Both the position numbers and the translations under genes were made by a program. Under the pieces are notes generated by a model. That model had not been told where the DNA came from and did no database searches. It saw only the letters and a list, made by a program, of their open reading frames with translations. From contig JAJJXM010000003.1 in the NCBI GenBank assembly GCA_024516155.1, positions 1,054,001 to 1,118,000 of the forward strand: 64,000 nt of DNA, written 5' to 3'. Shown piece by piece: positions 1-9,282 of this stretch (position 1 is its first letter; every line of letters starts with the position of its first letter). The stretch comes from Pyronema omphalodes (taxonomy: Eukaryota > Ascomycota > Pezizomycetes > Pezizales > Pyronemataceae).

Positions 1-400
1 CTTTCTTAGCTGTTTATGGCTTTTCACTGAGGGAGGCCGGATTAACTCTGTGCTCTGTCAACAGCCCTCTGCCCCTCAAAAGTAAAGCTTAGGGCTATAC
101 TTCATATTTACGTAGAAAGCACAACTCGTACTAAGGTGGCAACAATGTAATATACTAGTACGGTCATGAATACTCTTGTATTGTATGGCGACCCAGGCTT
201 ACAGCTGGATATATAGTGCCTGTACATAATAATGGTGTATATAATAGTGCCAGAAATGCTGATTTTGACATCTTGTTGTATATGTATATGGTTGTGAGTG
301 AGAAATCGGCGATGCAAAAGACAAGACGAGGGTTGGGGATAACGTACATGACGCGGTGCAAAAATACGTAGTACATAACTTAGTTAAGTTAAGCACTGAA

Positions 401-505
401 GTCCTTCGGGACACATGGTCAATTTGAAACGATACAGAGAAGATTAGCATGGCCCCTGCACTAAGGATGACACGCTTCACAAAGAAGAGCTAAACAGTTT
501 TTTTT
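401..505 (+). ncRNA. U6: U6 spliceosomal snRNA, copy 1
   Basis: U6 snRNA forms the catalytic core of the spliceosome. The sequence shows the 5' stem-loop (GTCCTTCGGGAC), the near-universal core with ACAGAGA at 434-440 followed by AGATTAGCATGGCCCCTGC, and AGGATGACACGC, ending in a T8 run at 498-505 that acts as the RNA polymerase III terminator. An A-box-like segment (TTAGCATGG) lies inside the gene, a TATA-like TACATAAC sits about 22-29 bases upstream, and an external B box follows the terminator. No intron interrupts the core. The 5' end is placed at 401 because identity with the second copy begins exactly there. Copy 2 encodes the same RNA on the opposite strand. Confidence 0.95.
498..505 (+). 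terminator. Pol III T8 terminator of U6 copy 1
   Basis: Eight consecutive T residues end the U6 core and are directly followed by CTAATTCGC. This is the usual RNA polymerase III stop signal. Confidence 0.85.
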
Positions 506-523
506 CTAATTCGCTTGCATCCC

Positions 524-533
524 GGTTCGATCC
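524..533 (+). promoter_or_regulatory. External B box downstream of U6 copy 1
   Basis: GGTTCGATCC matches the TFIIIC B-box consensus (GGTTCGANNC). It begins 19 bases after the T8 terminator, outside the RNA. No tRNA can be folded around it, so it most likely recruits TFIIIC to the U6 gene, as the downstream B block of yeast SNR6 does, but much closer to the terminator. The same element is at 1168-1177 for the second copy. Confidence 0.8.
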
Positions 534-1167
534 ACGATCAAGTCAGTTTGTCGAACATATTTTTTTGCTCTTCCTCCCTTGCAATGTCTAAGACTTGGGA
601 AGCATTCACAACAGCTCTCGGAATATCCAACGCCACGATTAACTGGATGGTCATACGTTCATAGTAGAGAACTTGCTTTCTGCAGAGCGACCCCGCTCTA
701 CTATCTAGTCCAGGACACAAAATCAGAACTGAAGAGCCCCCAGTCCCTGGTCGACAGAATTATGTTGACCCAGTGGCATACAAAATGCCAAGAAGAAGTG
801 TTACGTGCCTCAGTAAATACAGAAGTTGGTGTACCGTGATGAATTTTGTGAACACTTTAGAGGCGAGTTGGTGTATATAACCCTGAAGCATGACAAGATC
901 GGATGCCTTCCGTTTGGTTTTAAGACCCTTGGATCTCGGAGTCACGATATTACAAATTACCCAAGATTTGTAACATTGTCTGCTTTGCATCTCACGACAT
1001 TGCTGGAGTCAAGCTTCGATTTACCTAACGTTGATCCAACCGTAGATTGTAACAGTGTATAATCTTCTTTTACCGAAGTCTGACCCTTAAGTGATTCCTC
1101 TTAGACGGCGAGTGTGTTCGCGAAAAAATGAAGGAAAAAAGAAAAGCCGAATAACTGACTTGATCGT

Positions 1168-1177
1168 GGATCGAACC
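1168..1177 (-). promoter_or_regulatory. External B box downstream of U6 copy 2
   Basis: GGTTCGATCC on the minus strand, at the same distance past the terminator as in copy 1. It is the predicted TFIIIC binding site for this copy. Confidence 0.8.
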
Positions 1178-1195
1178 GGGATGCAAGCGAATTAG

Positions 1196-1300
1196 AAAAA
1201 AAACTGTTTAGCTCTTCTTTGTGAAGCGTGTCATCCTTAGTGCAGGGGCCATGCTAATCTTCTCTGTATCGTTTCAAATTGACCATGTGTCCCGAAGGAC
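1196..1300 (-). ncRNA. U6: U6 spliceosomal snRNA, copy 2
   Basis: This is the reverse-strand twin of copy 1, with the same 5' stem-loop, ACAGAGA box and T8 terminator (1196-1203). The RNA is identical in sequence to copy 1, but its upstream flank differs: a TTATAC element lies about 22-28 bases before the start. The two genes converge tail to tail. Two intact copies with separate upstream elements suggest that both could be transcribed. Confidence 0.95.
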
Positions 1301-2700
1301 ATCCATAAGTAAGTTAATGTGTATAAGTAGCACCAACATTTATCACAACTCCTCACGCTAAACCCACTCCAGCTGTCGCTGCGCTCCACCTGACAGCCAG
1401 CACCTCGCTGTTCACGCACGCGTCTTCCTTCCACTCTGTCTTCGCATCGCCAATTCCGCACCCATCCAAAGGCGTCAAATAGAACATTATCGCCTGCACC
1501 ACCACCACTACAACCTGACCTTCACTCATAGATGACTATGTATCCAGAAGCGAAATTTCCGTGACACCACCGCCGCGCTGTCGCTGCCCAGTCGTGCCCA
1601 ACAAGCCCTTTTACTGTTCTTCGCCATGGCTACACTCCACGATGTCACGTTCAACCCGAGACGACCATCTTCAGAACCAATGCCACCGAAATCCTCCGCC
1701 TAATTGTGTTTCTAGAGCATCACCAGCCTCGCTACGTTTGTTTTCACCTGGATTAGTCCTCCTACCCTCCGTGGGCTTCAGTGCTATGACTATTGACAGC
1801 TTCAAGCTTCAATGGTCGTCTAAAGTCTCCTACGCAAGATGCCGCCGATCGGCCGATGCCGAAATTGACGCAGGCAGCGACTGAACCCGCCCCTGAAGGT
1901 TATCGCAAACGGCCGCAGCGCACCAATGAACGCTCCTATATAGCTACACATGGACGATGTACTTATTTCGGAGTATTCAGCACTACCCTCCAGTCAAATT
2001 TTTTAAGTAGTCTGAAATAAACCGTCTCGTATCGGCTTTCTTGCAGTTTGATCACGTCAGAGAATAGCACATTCTCTACGCTGGATAAATCGTGACGTTG
2101 TTCTTCATTTGACTCTGGAATTTTGGGCTTTTCATAAAGCACCTGTAAGTCAAGACACAGGCCAGACTCTTTTACTCGTGGACTGGGTTTGGCTGGCTTC
2201 CAGAACGACGGAACAATGTTGCAGGCTTGCCTTTACTTGTAGAAAGCAGAATTGTAAGAATTTTATAACGACACCGGCAAACTGATGGTTGGATTGATAT
2301 ATTAGCCACCACCCCAACATCAATCGTCGCTCTCACTGCCACTGCCACTGCCATACCAAGCTTTTGATAAACCAATACGCCTTTACCAATTGACATATTT
2401 TATTTGCAACTTATCTCTTACAATCTCTCACTTTGTCGGATAATAGCTATTCCAGTTGACACTTCAACTGCTCTCTGCTCTGGTGCATAGTAAAATTACC
2501 AACCAGCACCGGAGAAACTTCGATTATTCCACACACTACCCAGCAGAGCGGCATAAAAAGCCACATTTATAATCACCACATACTACTCAAAATACTCCTC
2601 CACCCCACACTGTATCTGCAAGAACATCATCAGCCTTTCCAACCATTAGTACAGCGAGCGTAGTAAGTCTCATTAGCAACTTTATCAACCTTTACCTCAG
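1301..2700. other. Intergenic, no supported gene
   Basis: The first ~650 bases are C-rich and locally coding-like. A short frame from the ATG at 1626 (MATLHDVTFNP...) stops after 25 codons, and an overlapping frame reads on to a stop near 1760, but neither resembles a family I know. The remainder is AT-richer and empty. It could include the 5' remains of a lost gene. Confidence 0.4.
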
Positions 2701-2705
2701 GCATC

Positions 2706-3560
2706 ATGGTAAACATACTCAGCCGCCAATACTCCACAGTTCCACGGTAAATAGTCCACGTTGAGAATAAAAAGGCAAGATCGAAACTTCATGTGGCTCA
2801 ATCTGAATACATTGGCGACCTCAATCAAATGCGCCGAGTTTGTGATCGTGGTTGGCACTGAGGTTGTCCCACTGTTCTTTGTGGTTATGGACTTCTACTT
2901 CTTTACCACTGTAAAAACGCCGACGCATTGCTCCTTTGAGGGGTGAATACCGGGTAAAGCTATTGGAAGGGTAGTCGGGCTGAAATATCGTATACTAAGC
3001 AGTGATCAATCCATTCTACGGCAGCTATGTTTTGTCAATCAGGCCATTCGTGGAAATGATCGAATACTCTGTTAATCAAGGACTTGATATATACCGGGTT
3101 TTCTTCACGATGTTTGGTTTCTACCGTGAAGCTACTGCAGTGGTTACAGGGATTTCATTGAGTATGATTTTTCAGTCCTTATAAGTGTCGTTGTCTCTAG
3201 TGGTGTGGATTCTCCAAAAATGTCCACTTTGAAACTACTGTGATGATACTCGGTTCATTCTCCACACAATCCTGAACATCTGGAATTTCCGGAACACAAG
3301 TAATTTTATGCTGCTCACTACAATTGTTTTGTATCTTGGGGTTGGAGTCACTAAGAAGCGATTGAAAGATGAGACTAGGAAGACGATCGGGATCCCGATC
3401 GTTGTCTGCTCTTGCTATCACTCGATATATCATTCAAGATGCACAGTCTCTTGAACACAGCCGCATCATATCCTCGGCTGCAACTGCCGTACATCCTTCA
3501 ATTTTCGCAAAAGCTTCATCCGAATCGGCTATAGCATTATACAACAGACCCCATTAATAC
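2706..3560 (+). pseudogene. Possible decayed membrane-protein gene
   Basis: Several consecutive plus-strand frames give hydrophobic, protein-like segments (FVIVVGTEVVPLFFVVMDF near 2840-2900, LDIYRVFFTMFGFYREA near 3085-3140, MLLTTIVLYLGVGV near 3309-3350). A plausible intron joins the first two: donor GTGAAT near 2942, branch-like ACTAAG, acceptor CAG near 3002. Further downstream the frame is broken by stops, for example after KCPL near 3230, that no clean intron removes. I do not recognise the family. It may be a degraded multi-pass membrane protein or a gene whose splicing I cannot resolve. Confidence 0.3.
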
Positions 3561-4161
3561 AACATTATGTTGTGGTTGATATCCAATATTCGTAAATTTC
3601 CGGCAAGGCTCCCGACATCAACAACCGCTCATTCATATGGATTTCCCCAAGAGAGCCGGGCTGTCTCATATAAAGTCCGGAAAAAATATCAGCACCCTCA
3701 CGACGAATAACCGCTGTTGAATAATCTTCCGTATCGACCACTCGGAATAGTGGGCACCGAATTCAGTTTGGAGCACCTCCGTGACAGGGGTTTGCGGCAT
3801 CAGATAAAGCTCAGGGTCCAAGCGGCCCGGAAAAACTGCTGTTGAATGCGGCCCGCGATAATCTATTCCGAGACGGCTTTTTCCGTTTACTAAAGTTATG
3901 GCGAGACACATCACTATAGTCTATCAATACCGTCCTTTGGATGAAACAGTTTTTTCCACGCGATATTGGCAGTAGGAATGATGACGACTCGGCAGAGGGT
4001 TTTGCCTGAAGGAACTGGGTAAAGAGAAAAAGTTAAGGATATAAAGCTCCAAAGAATTGCCTTCTGGAAAATCATCAACACACTCCCATTACTTTCATTT
4101 CATTCATTGCTGGGCAGATCTTTTCATTCGTTGTCTATTCTCACTACTATACTTCCAAAAA
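3561..4161 (+). promoter_or_regulatory. Upstream region of the pectate lyase gene
   Basis: About 600 bases with no supported open frame. It contains several CGG and CCG half-sites (near 3676, 3730 and 3825) of the kind bound by fungal Zn2Cys6 regulators. A TATA-like ATATAAAG lies near 4039-4046 and a CT-rich leader precedes the ATG. The binding factors are inference only. Confidence 0.35.
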
Positions 4162-5219
4162 ATGAAGTTTACACTCTTTACTGTCTTTGCTCTTGCGGCT
4201 TCCGCTATAGCTGCGCCTGTTGTTAAGCGTGCCACTATCTCTGATACTGCTCCCTATGGATATGCCACACTAAATGGAGGTTTGTATTTACAACCAAATT
4301 CTCGAAAACTTTATTAATACTGACAACTATATAGGAACCACCGGTGGAGCAGGTGGTAGCACTATCACCGTCAACACATTGGACGAGCTCAAGAAAGCCG
4401 CCAGTGCTTCTGGAGCATCTATTATTGTCATTGGATCCTCAATCACTGGTGCCGAAGCCGTTAAGGTTGCTTCCAACAAGACTATCGTTGGAAAATCCTC
4501 CAGCATCACCTTGAACGGCGTCGGTCTTATCGTCAAGTCCGCCAAAAACGTTATTATCAGAAACCTTAAGATTCAGAAAGTCCTGGCCAGCTCCGGTGAT
4601 GCTATTGCTATCAATAAGGGAACCAATATTTGGATTGATCATGTCGATGTTTCTTCTGATCGTGACCACGACAAAGGTGATTATGTTGAATTAATTCACT
4701 GACACCTTTGAAGCTAATGTAAATTGGATAGACCACTACGATGGACTTTTAGACTTCACCCACGCTGCAGACTACATCACTGTCTCCAACTCCTATATCC
4801 ACGACCACTGGAAAGCCTCATTGATTGGTCACTCCGACTCCAACTCCGCTGAGGATACTGGTCACCTCCATGTTACCTTTGCCAACAACTACTTCAAAAA
4901 CTTGAACTCCCGTGGACCCAGCTACCGTTTTGGCACAGGCCATATCTATAACAACTACTACGAAACTGTTTCTGATGGAATCAACACCCGTGATGGAGCC
5001 CAGATCTTGGTTGAGAATAATGTCTTCTCTGGTTCTAAGAAGCCGCTTTACTCCACTGATAAGGGATACGCTGTTGCTACTGGAAATGACTTCGGTGGCT
5101 CGTCTAATACTGCCTTGAAGGGCACACTCAATAAGGTTCCGTATGCTTACAATAAGGTTGATGCTACTAAGGTTAAGGCTGCTGTTGTTGGTGCTGCTGG
5201 TGCTACTCTTAGATTCTAA
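4162..5219 (+). CDS. Secreted pectate lyase, PL1 family (3 exons)
   Basis: Cleaves de-esterified pectin by beta-elimination outside the cell. The model joins 4162-4279, 4335-4676 and 4732-5219, giving 315 residues, a normal size for a fungal PL1 lyase. It starts with a hydrophobic signal peptide (MKFTLFTVFALAASAIAAP) and a KR site about residue 23 that suits Kex2 processing. The parallel beta-helix core carries the family signature WIDHVD followed by DHDKDHYDGLLDF, with calcium-binding Asp residues. RGPSYRFGTGHIYNN carries the conserved Arg of the catalytic region. The introns of 55 nt each have clean GT-AG ends and restore the frame. Expression probably depends on plant-derived inducers, as is usual for the family. 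It points to a plant-degrading or plant-associated lifestyle. Confidence 0.93.
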
Positions 5220-5653
5220 GCGGGGATAAATTTAGGAAGAATTATTATGGGGGCTTATTGGAGGGGGTTATATATCATTCGGGTTGTGTAAATAATTCGT
5301 AAATCTTAGTAACGGCTGGGCTGTTTATTATTGGGAATCTTCTCGAGCGTGATCGAGTGATGGTACATCTGATGCACCTTGACAACATCTGATTGGTGTA
5401 AATTTACTTTTCAAGCACAGAATTCATCGGAGAATTAGAAGCGCCATCTTCGACATTCCACATAAAAATTCTCCATCGTGATTACTCCAGGTGAAAATAA
5501 TTCGTTCCTCAGAAAACAAGGACCTTCGTTACACACACGTTAATTACACAATCTATGATTATCTTTAAACTCTATTATTATTGATATATACAAGCATAAA
5601 CCTTTCATTATAAACGCCAACCCTCATCCTCCCATATTTTTAAAATCAGACTT
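5220..5653. other. Convergent intergenic space
   Basis: 3' regions of the pectate lyase (plus) and the dehydrogenase (minus), AT-rich. I see no gene, RNA or repeat here. Confidence 0.6.
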
Positions 5654-6754
5654 TTAGATCTTGATGACAACCTTTCCAACGTGTCTTCCCTGCTCAAACC
5701 AATCAAGAGCCTGGGGCGCCTCATCAAAGTTCCAGACCTTAGGGTCAACAACAGGCTTCAATCCTGCAACCTCAATAGCACTGACCATTTCCTCCGCAAT
5801 GGCCCTCGATCCGACGAAGATAGCACGCATCTGGCAAACATTTGCCAAGATCTCGCCCCAACCAGGCTCCTTCTCTCCGTCCTTGGTAGGTCCAGCACGG
5901 TATCCAATAATCGCAATAGTTCCCTCCATTCTGACGGCGCGGAAACTCTCCTGCAGAGTAGCGGGTCCTCCAATCTCAACCACAACATCAATTCCCTCTC
6001 CTCTGGGGGAAGCCTTCTTAGCAACCTCACCCCACTGAGGGGTCTCAACGTAGTTGATAACAACATCCGCACCCAAAGCTTTAACCTGCTCCTCCTTCGC
6101 CTTGCTGCTAGTAGTAGCAACAACAAAAGCTCCCATAGCCTTAGCAAACTGAAGAGCAAACAAAGAAACTCCTCCAGTTCCCTGAACCAACACAGACTGT
6201 CCAGCCTTGATATCCTTCAACGCATTCCAGGCGGTAACAGCGGCGCAAGGCAAGGTGGCAGCCTGCTCGTGAGTCCATCCCTTGGGGGACTTCATCACAC
6301 CATACTCGGGGAAAACGGCGTACTCGCGGAGAACTCCGTGGAGAGCTCCTCCGAGTCCGGAAGTGGCAGAGGCGATGGAGTGACGACCTGCCTGGTGCTC
6401 CTGGTTGAAGACAGTCATGACGTTGTCACCGGCGGCGAGGGACTTGACCTGAGGACCGACAGCGACGACCTCTCCGGCTCCATCGGACATGGGGACGAGG
6501 GGCCAGTTGACAGCTGGAAGGTGTTAGTTGACAGATTTGGAGACTATGGGGGGAAACTTACGGAAGGGGTACTGGTCGCGGGGAATCAAGATATCGCGGT
6601 AGTTGAAGGATGCGGCATGGAGGCGGACGAGAACATCTTTGGGACCGAGAGCGGGGAGAGGAAGGTCCTGCTTCTGGAGAGTCTCAATGAACTTCTCGGT
6701 GGGTTTAATGGTGCTGGTGTGAACCCAGGCGGTGGTAGAGGTAGGAGTAGACAT
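5654..6754 (-). CDS. MDR-superfamily alcohol dehydrogenase / quinone reductase-like protein
   Basis: A 350-residue NAD(P)-dependent oxidoreductase, built from exons 6754-6562 and 6513-5654 with a 48-nt intron (GTAAGT...CAG) that links DQYPF to PAVNWPLVPMSDGAGEV. The N-terminal half is a GroES-like domain (FNYRDI, then SDGAGEVVAVG). The C-terminal half is a Rossmann fold with the nucleotide-binding VQGTGGVSLFALQFAKAMGA. The GHE zinc ligand motif of classical zinc alcohol dehydrogenases is absent, which fits the zinc-independent or quinone reductase-like branch often labelled zinc-type alcohol dehydrogenase-like. The start at MSTPTSTT is preferred over an in-frame upstream ATG at 6838, which would add an unusual Ile/Asn-rich stretch. 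The substrate is unknown. Confidence 0.9.
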
Positions 6755-7858
6755 GATTATTGTACTATTGTGATAATTGAAGATGATGGTATTGATATTG
6801 ATTCCATTGTGGATGTTGAAGGTTATATATAACCCCACGATACCTCACTACCGATTTCTAAGCTGTAATGGTGCAATGGATCTCCGGGTGTTAGATGACG
6901 TTGCGGATGAACCAGCGGGGATCTCAATAAGCTATGCCCGGAACCGAACCGATGAGCCCTTAGTTCTTGCACTAGCGCCTGTACACTCGTTGGTAAGCAT
7001 GTGGTTTGTGAATTTCTAAGCAGGATTATCTGAATGGAATGTGATTCTTTCTAGTGTGCTCTTGTGGCTTCGGAAATAACGGTTCAGTGGCTTTAAGGAT
7101 GGTGGTTCGGAAGCTTCGGTTGGCGTTCTCAAGACACGTATTTGGCGTAACTCGTAGTTATTCTTGATTCTTGAAAGCCATGATTCAGATATTTTACAGC
7201 TAAAGGATTCCAATTCTTTCTGGAACGAGAATATCTTTGAAAATCTTAGGAAACAGTTTGTATTCTGGCAAAGGCCAAAAGCCGAATACCGATGAACCCG
7301 AAATTTTATGTGCCGGAATGATCGCCGACAGGTATCCGCCGCTAACGGTTGGTCCCCACACATGGGGAGGAGCATCCGAATATCGACGGCTACGCTAAGT
7401 TTTAAAGCTTACGCCGAGCCGAAAGATGTCAAAAAATTTGAAATAGGTCGACGGAGATAGCTCCTACAATTGAGGGTTACGTACCAGTGATTGGGACTCG
7501 CTCATCAGCATCAATAACACCAGTGTAGCTTGAAGCCAGTCGGCTGCGGATATAAGATGTGTAAGTATATAATACTGTTTCTAAGAGCAAGCAGTAGTGC
7601 AAGTAATATTACTCTTGGAATCCTGGAACTCAAAGAAACGTCAAGAATTCTAGCTCTCAGGAAAGTTGTAGCCCCTGAACCCATAAATATTGCTGCACAA
7701 GCTGTAAAATACTCCACGGCGCACGGCAAGAGTTGTCAATACTATGTGGGGTTAATTGTATTAGCACGAGGCGTATAGATGCCCAACAGATCTGATGGAG
7801 GGAATCACCAGCACAAATTATAATTTGATATATAGACTAAATGTTTAAACACTGTCAG
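6755..7858. other. Intergenic, no supported gene
   Basis: About 1.1 kb between the dehydrogenase promoter and the 5S gene. The open frames at 7016-7375 and 7511-7778 overlap each other on both strands and show no family motifs. I see nothing else. Confidence 0.5.
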
Positions 7859-7973
7859 CTACGGTCATAGAATCATGAATACAACGCATCCCGTCCGCTC
7901 TGCGCTATTTAAGCATGATATCGTCCGGCTAGTACTGTCGTGGGTGACCAGACGGGAATCCCGGATACTGTAG
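7859..7973 (+). rRNA. 5S rRNA gene
   Basis: The gene is dispersed and transcribed by RNA polymerase III. The 5' end CTACGGTCATAG pairs with the 3' end ACTGTAG to close helix I. The body has the conserved CATCCCGTCCGCTCTGC, a TTTAAGC segment of the internal control region, GGCTAGTACTG, and GTGGGTGACCA with GGGAATCCCGG. A T5 terminator follows at 7974-7978. The length of 115 nt is a few bases below the usual 118-120, and the middle (GCGCTATTTAAGCATGA) is somewhat divergent, so it could be a variant or drifting copy. The ends were chosen by helix I pairing. Confidence 0.85.
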
Positions 7974-7978
7974 TTTTT

Positions 7979-8323
7979 GCATTTTTACCTCGATAGATTT
8001 TTGTCACTTACTCTCGCCATATTCTTTATCTTTTGCTCCTCCTGTCCACTTGAAATTTGTATTGCTTTTATGAACCAATGAAAAACCTAAACACATGAAT
8101 ACCAACAGTTTTCTCAATTCAACACATAATAAATATCGGCACATGTATGTATTGTGAATCGAATATTTGGTCTCTCTTGAAGACTCAAGACGCCTCATTT
8201 TTATGACTTGAATCACTAACAGCACTACTACCGATACTAAAAATTACACCACACCGATAAGCCAAAATAGCAAACCTACCTACCTTGCCAGATTCTGTGC
8301 ATGACGAAAAAATAAAAGATACT
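7979..8323. other. Short spacer between 5S and tRNA-Leu
   Basis: 345 bases of AT-rich sequence with no supported gene. The minus-strand frame at 8004-8225 has no recognisable features. Confidence 0.5.
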
Positions 8324-8438
8324 TGACAAGAGGGGGATTCGAACCCCCGCCTCTTGCGAGACCAGAATGCTCCGTGTGGTGATCCACTCGGAAACTCAAG
8401 CTTGAGTCTGGCGCCTTAGACCGCTCGGCCATCTTGCC
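8324..8438 (-). tRNA. tRNA-Leu (CAA) with intron
   Basis: On the minus strand the acceptor stem GGCAAGA pairs with TCTTGTC, with discriminator A. The D arm reads GGCCGAGCGGTCTAAGGC, and the anticodon stem CCAGA/TCTGG carries CTCAAG with anticodon CAA. An intron of about 30 nt sits one base after the anticodon, as expected for fungal tRNA-Leu(CAA). A long variable arm typical of class II tRNAs follows, then the T arm with GGTTCGAATCC as B box. Confidence 0.96.
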
Positions 8439-8923
8439 TTTAATGAATGGTTTGCTGGGTACATACAACATAAACCATTGTCGTAGAAATTTCGATGCGT
8501 TGTGGGGTTGATGATGTGATTTTATATGTTGCGCTAAGGGTGTATCAACCTCGTCATTTGTAACTTGGGATATTATTGTTGGGGCCTATTTACTTCAGTA
8601 AGGATGCCTGGATCTCAAGTTTGAGGTTGGCAGGAGCCAAATTGCTGGTCGAATAACGAGTCGTCGTGCCTGAGTGATATTACATGGCGCCATGGCACAT
8701 ACTCGACGCTTTTCCTAACTCTCCAGGTCAAATGCAAAATCCGGAGGAAATCACCCAACTGAACATGCTAAATTGAAGATAGACAGCTAGGGTGGCTAGG
8801 ATTGCCAGGTCATCGCACTAGCGGGGTTGTTTCAGTGCTTAATTGTTTGAAGATATGGTTACTTTGCTGCTTAAAGATATATATGATTCCATGTTTGTTT
8901 TATGTAGATTTTGTGTAGTGAGT
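8439..8923. other. Intergenic, nothing recognised
   Basis: AT-rich spacer between tRNA-Leu and the candidate small membrane protein. I see no open frame or motif that I can support. Confidence 0.5.
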
Positions 8924-9282
8924 TTATAGAAGAAGAAGAACACTAAAAAGAACGAATATGGCGGCCAGAATCACGATGAATAGACAGATGATTAACTCCT
9001 GACTTCCAAGAGATGCTTCGGAAGGTAATTCAGAAGGTGAAGCTGGACTCGGATTAAAAGAGAGATGAATAAAGAGAGTATAGAAGCGGACTATTGAACC
9101 AACAAGGAGAACTAGGGAGGCGGAGATGTTGAAGTCCTGTGAGACGGGGATCTATAATGCAAAGGCTTTTTAAGGAAAGGTAAATATTGAATAAGTATTT
9201 GGTAGCCGATTTTTCAAACCATGATTATCAAACGACGTTTATCAGGCGCTTCATGGAAGACCACCGGCAGTAGTTTTATCAT
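8924..9282 (-). CDS. Candidate small two-helix membrane protein (96 aa, spliced)
   Basis: A hypothetical gene too short for ordinary detection. Exon 1 runs 9282-9220 (MIKLLPVVFHEAPDKRRLIIM) and exon 2 runs 9151-8924, giving 96 residues with a phase-0 intron of 68 nt that ends in TTATAG. Exon 2 encodes two hydrophobic helices, around ASLVLLVGSIVRFYTLFIHL and LIICLFIVILAAIFVLF, separated by a Ser/Pro/Glu loop, and stops right after the second helix. This is a common layout for small membrane proteins. The donor GTTTGA is not a strong fungal consensus and no good branch point is visible, so the exon-1 link is uncertain. I recognise no family. Confidence 0.33.

Larger units (their letters stand above)
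401..1300. repeat. 148-bp perfect inverted repeat carrying both U6 genes
   Basis: Bases 401-548 equal the reverse complement of 1153-1300 without a mismatch that I can find. The identity starts at the first base of the U6 RNA and runs through the terminator and B box, ending about 15 bases past it. The 604-bp spacer (549-1152) and the 5' flanks are unrelated between copies. The spacer holds only short open frames with no recognisable product. Confidence 0.92.

Noticed and set aside
5681..6832. A 383-codon plus-strand frame across the dehydrogenase locus
   Set aside because: It is antisense to the well-supported MDR dehydrogenase, is Ser/Leu/Asn-rich as expected for a reverse reading of a biased gene, and shows no domain.
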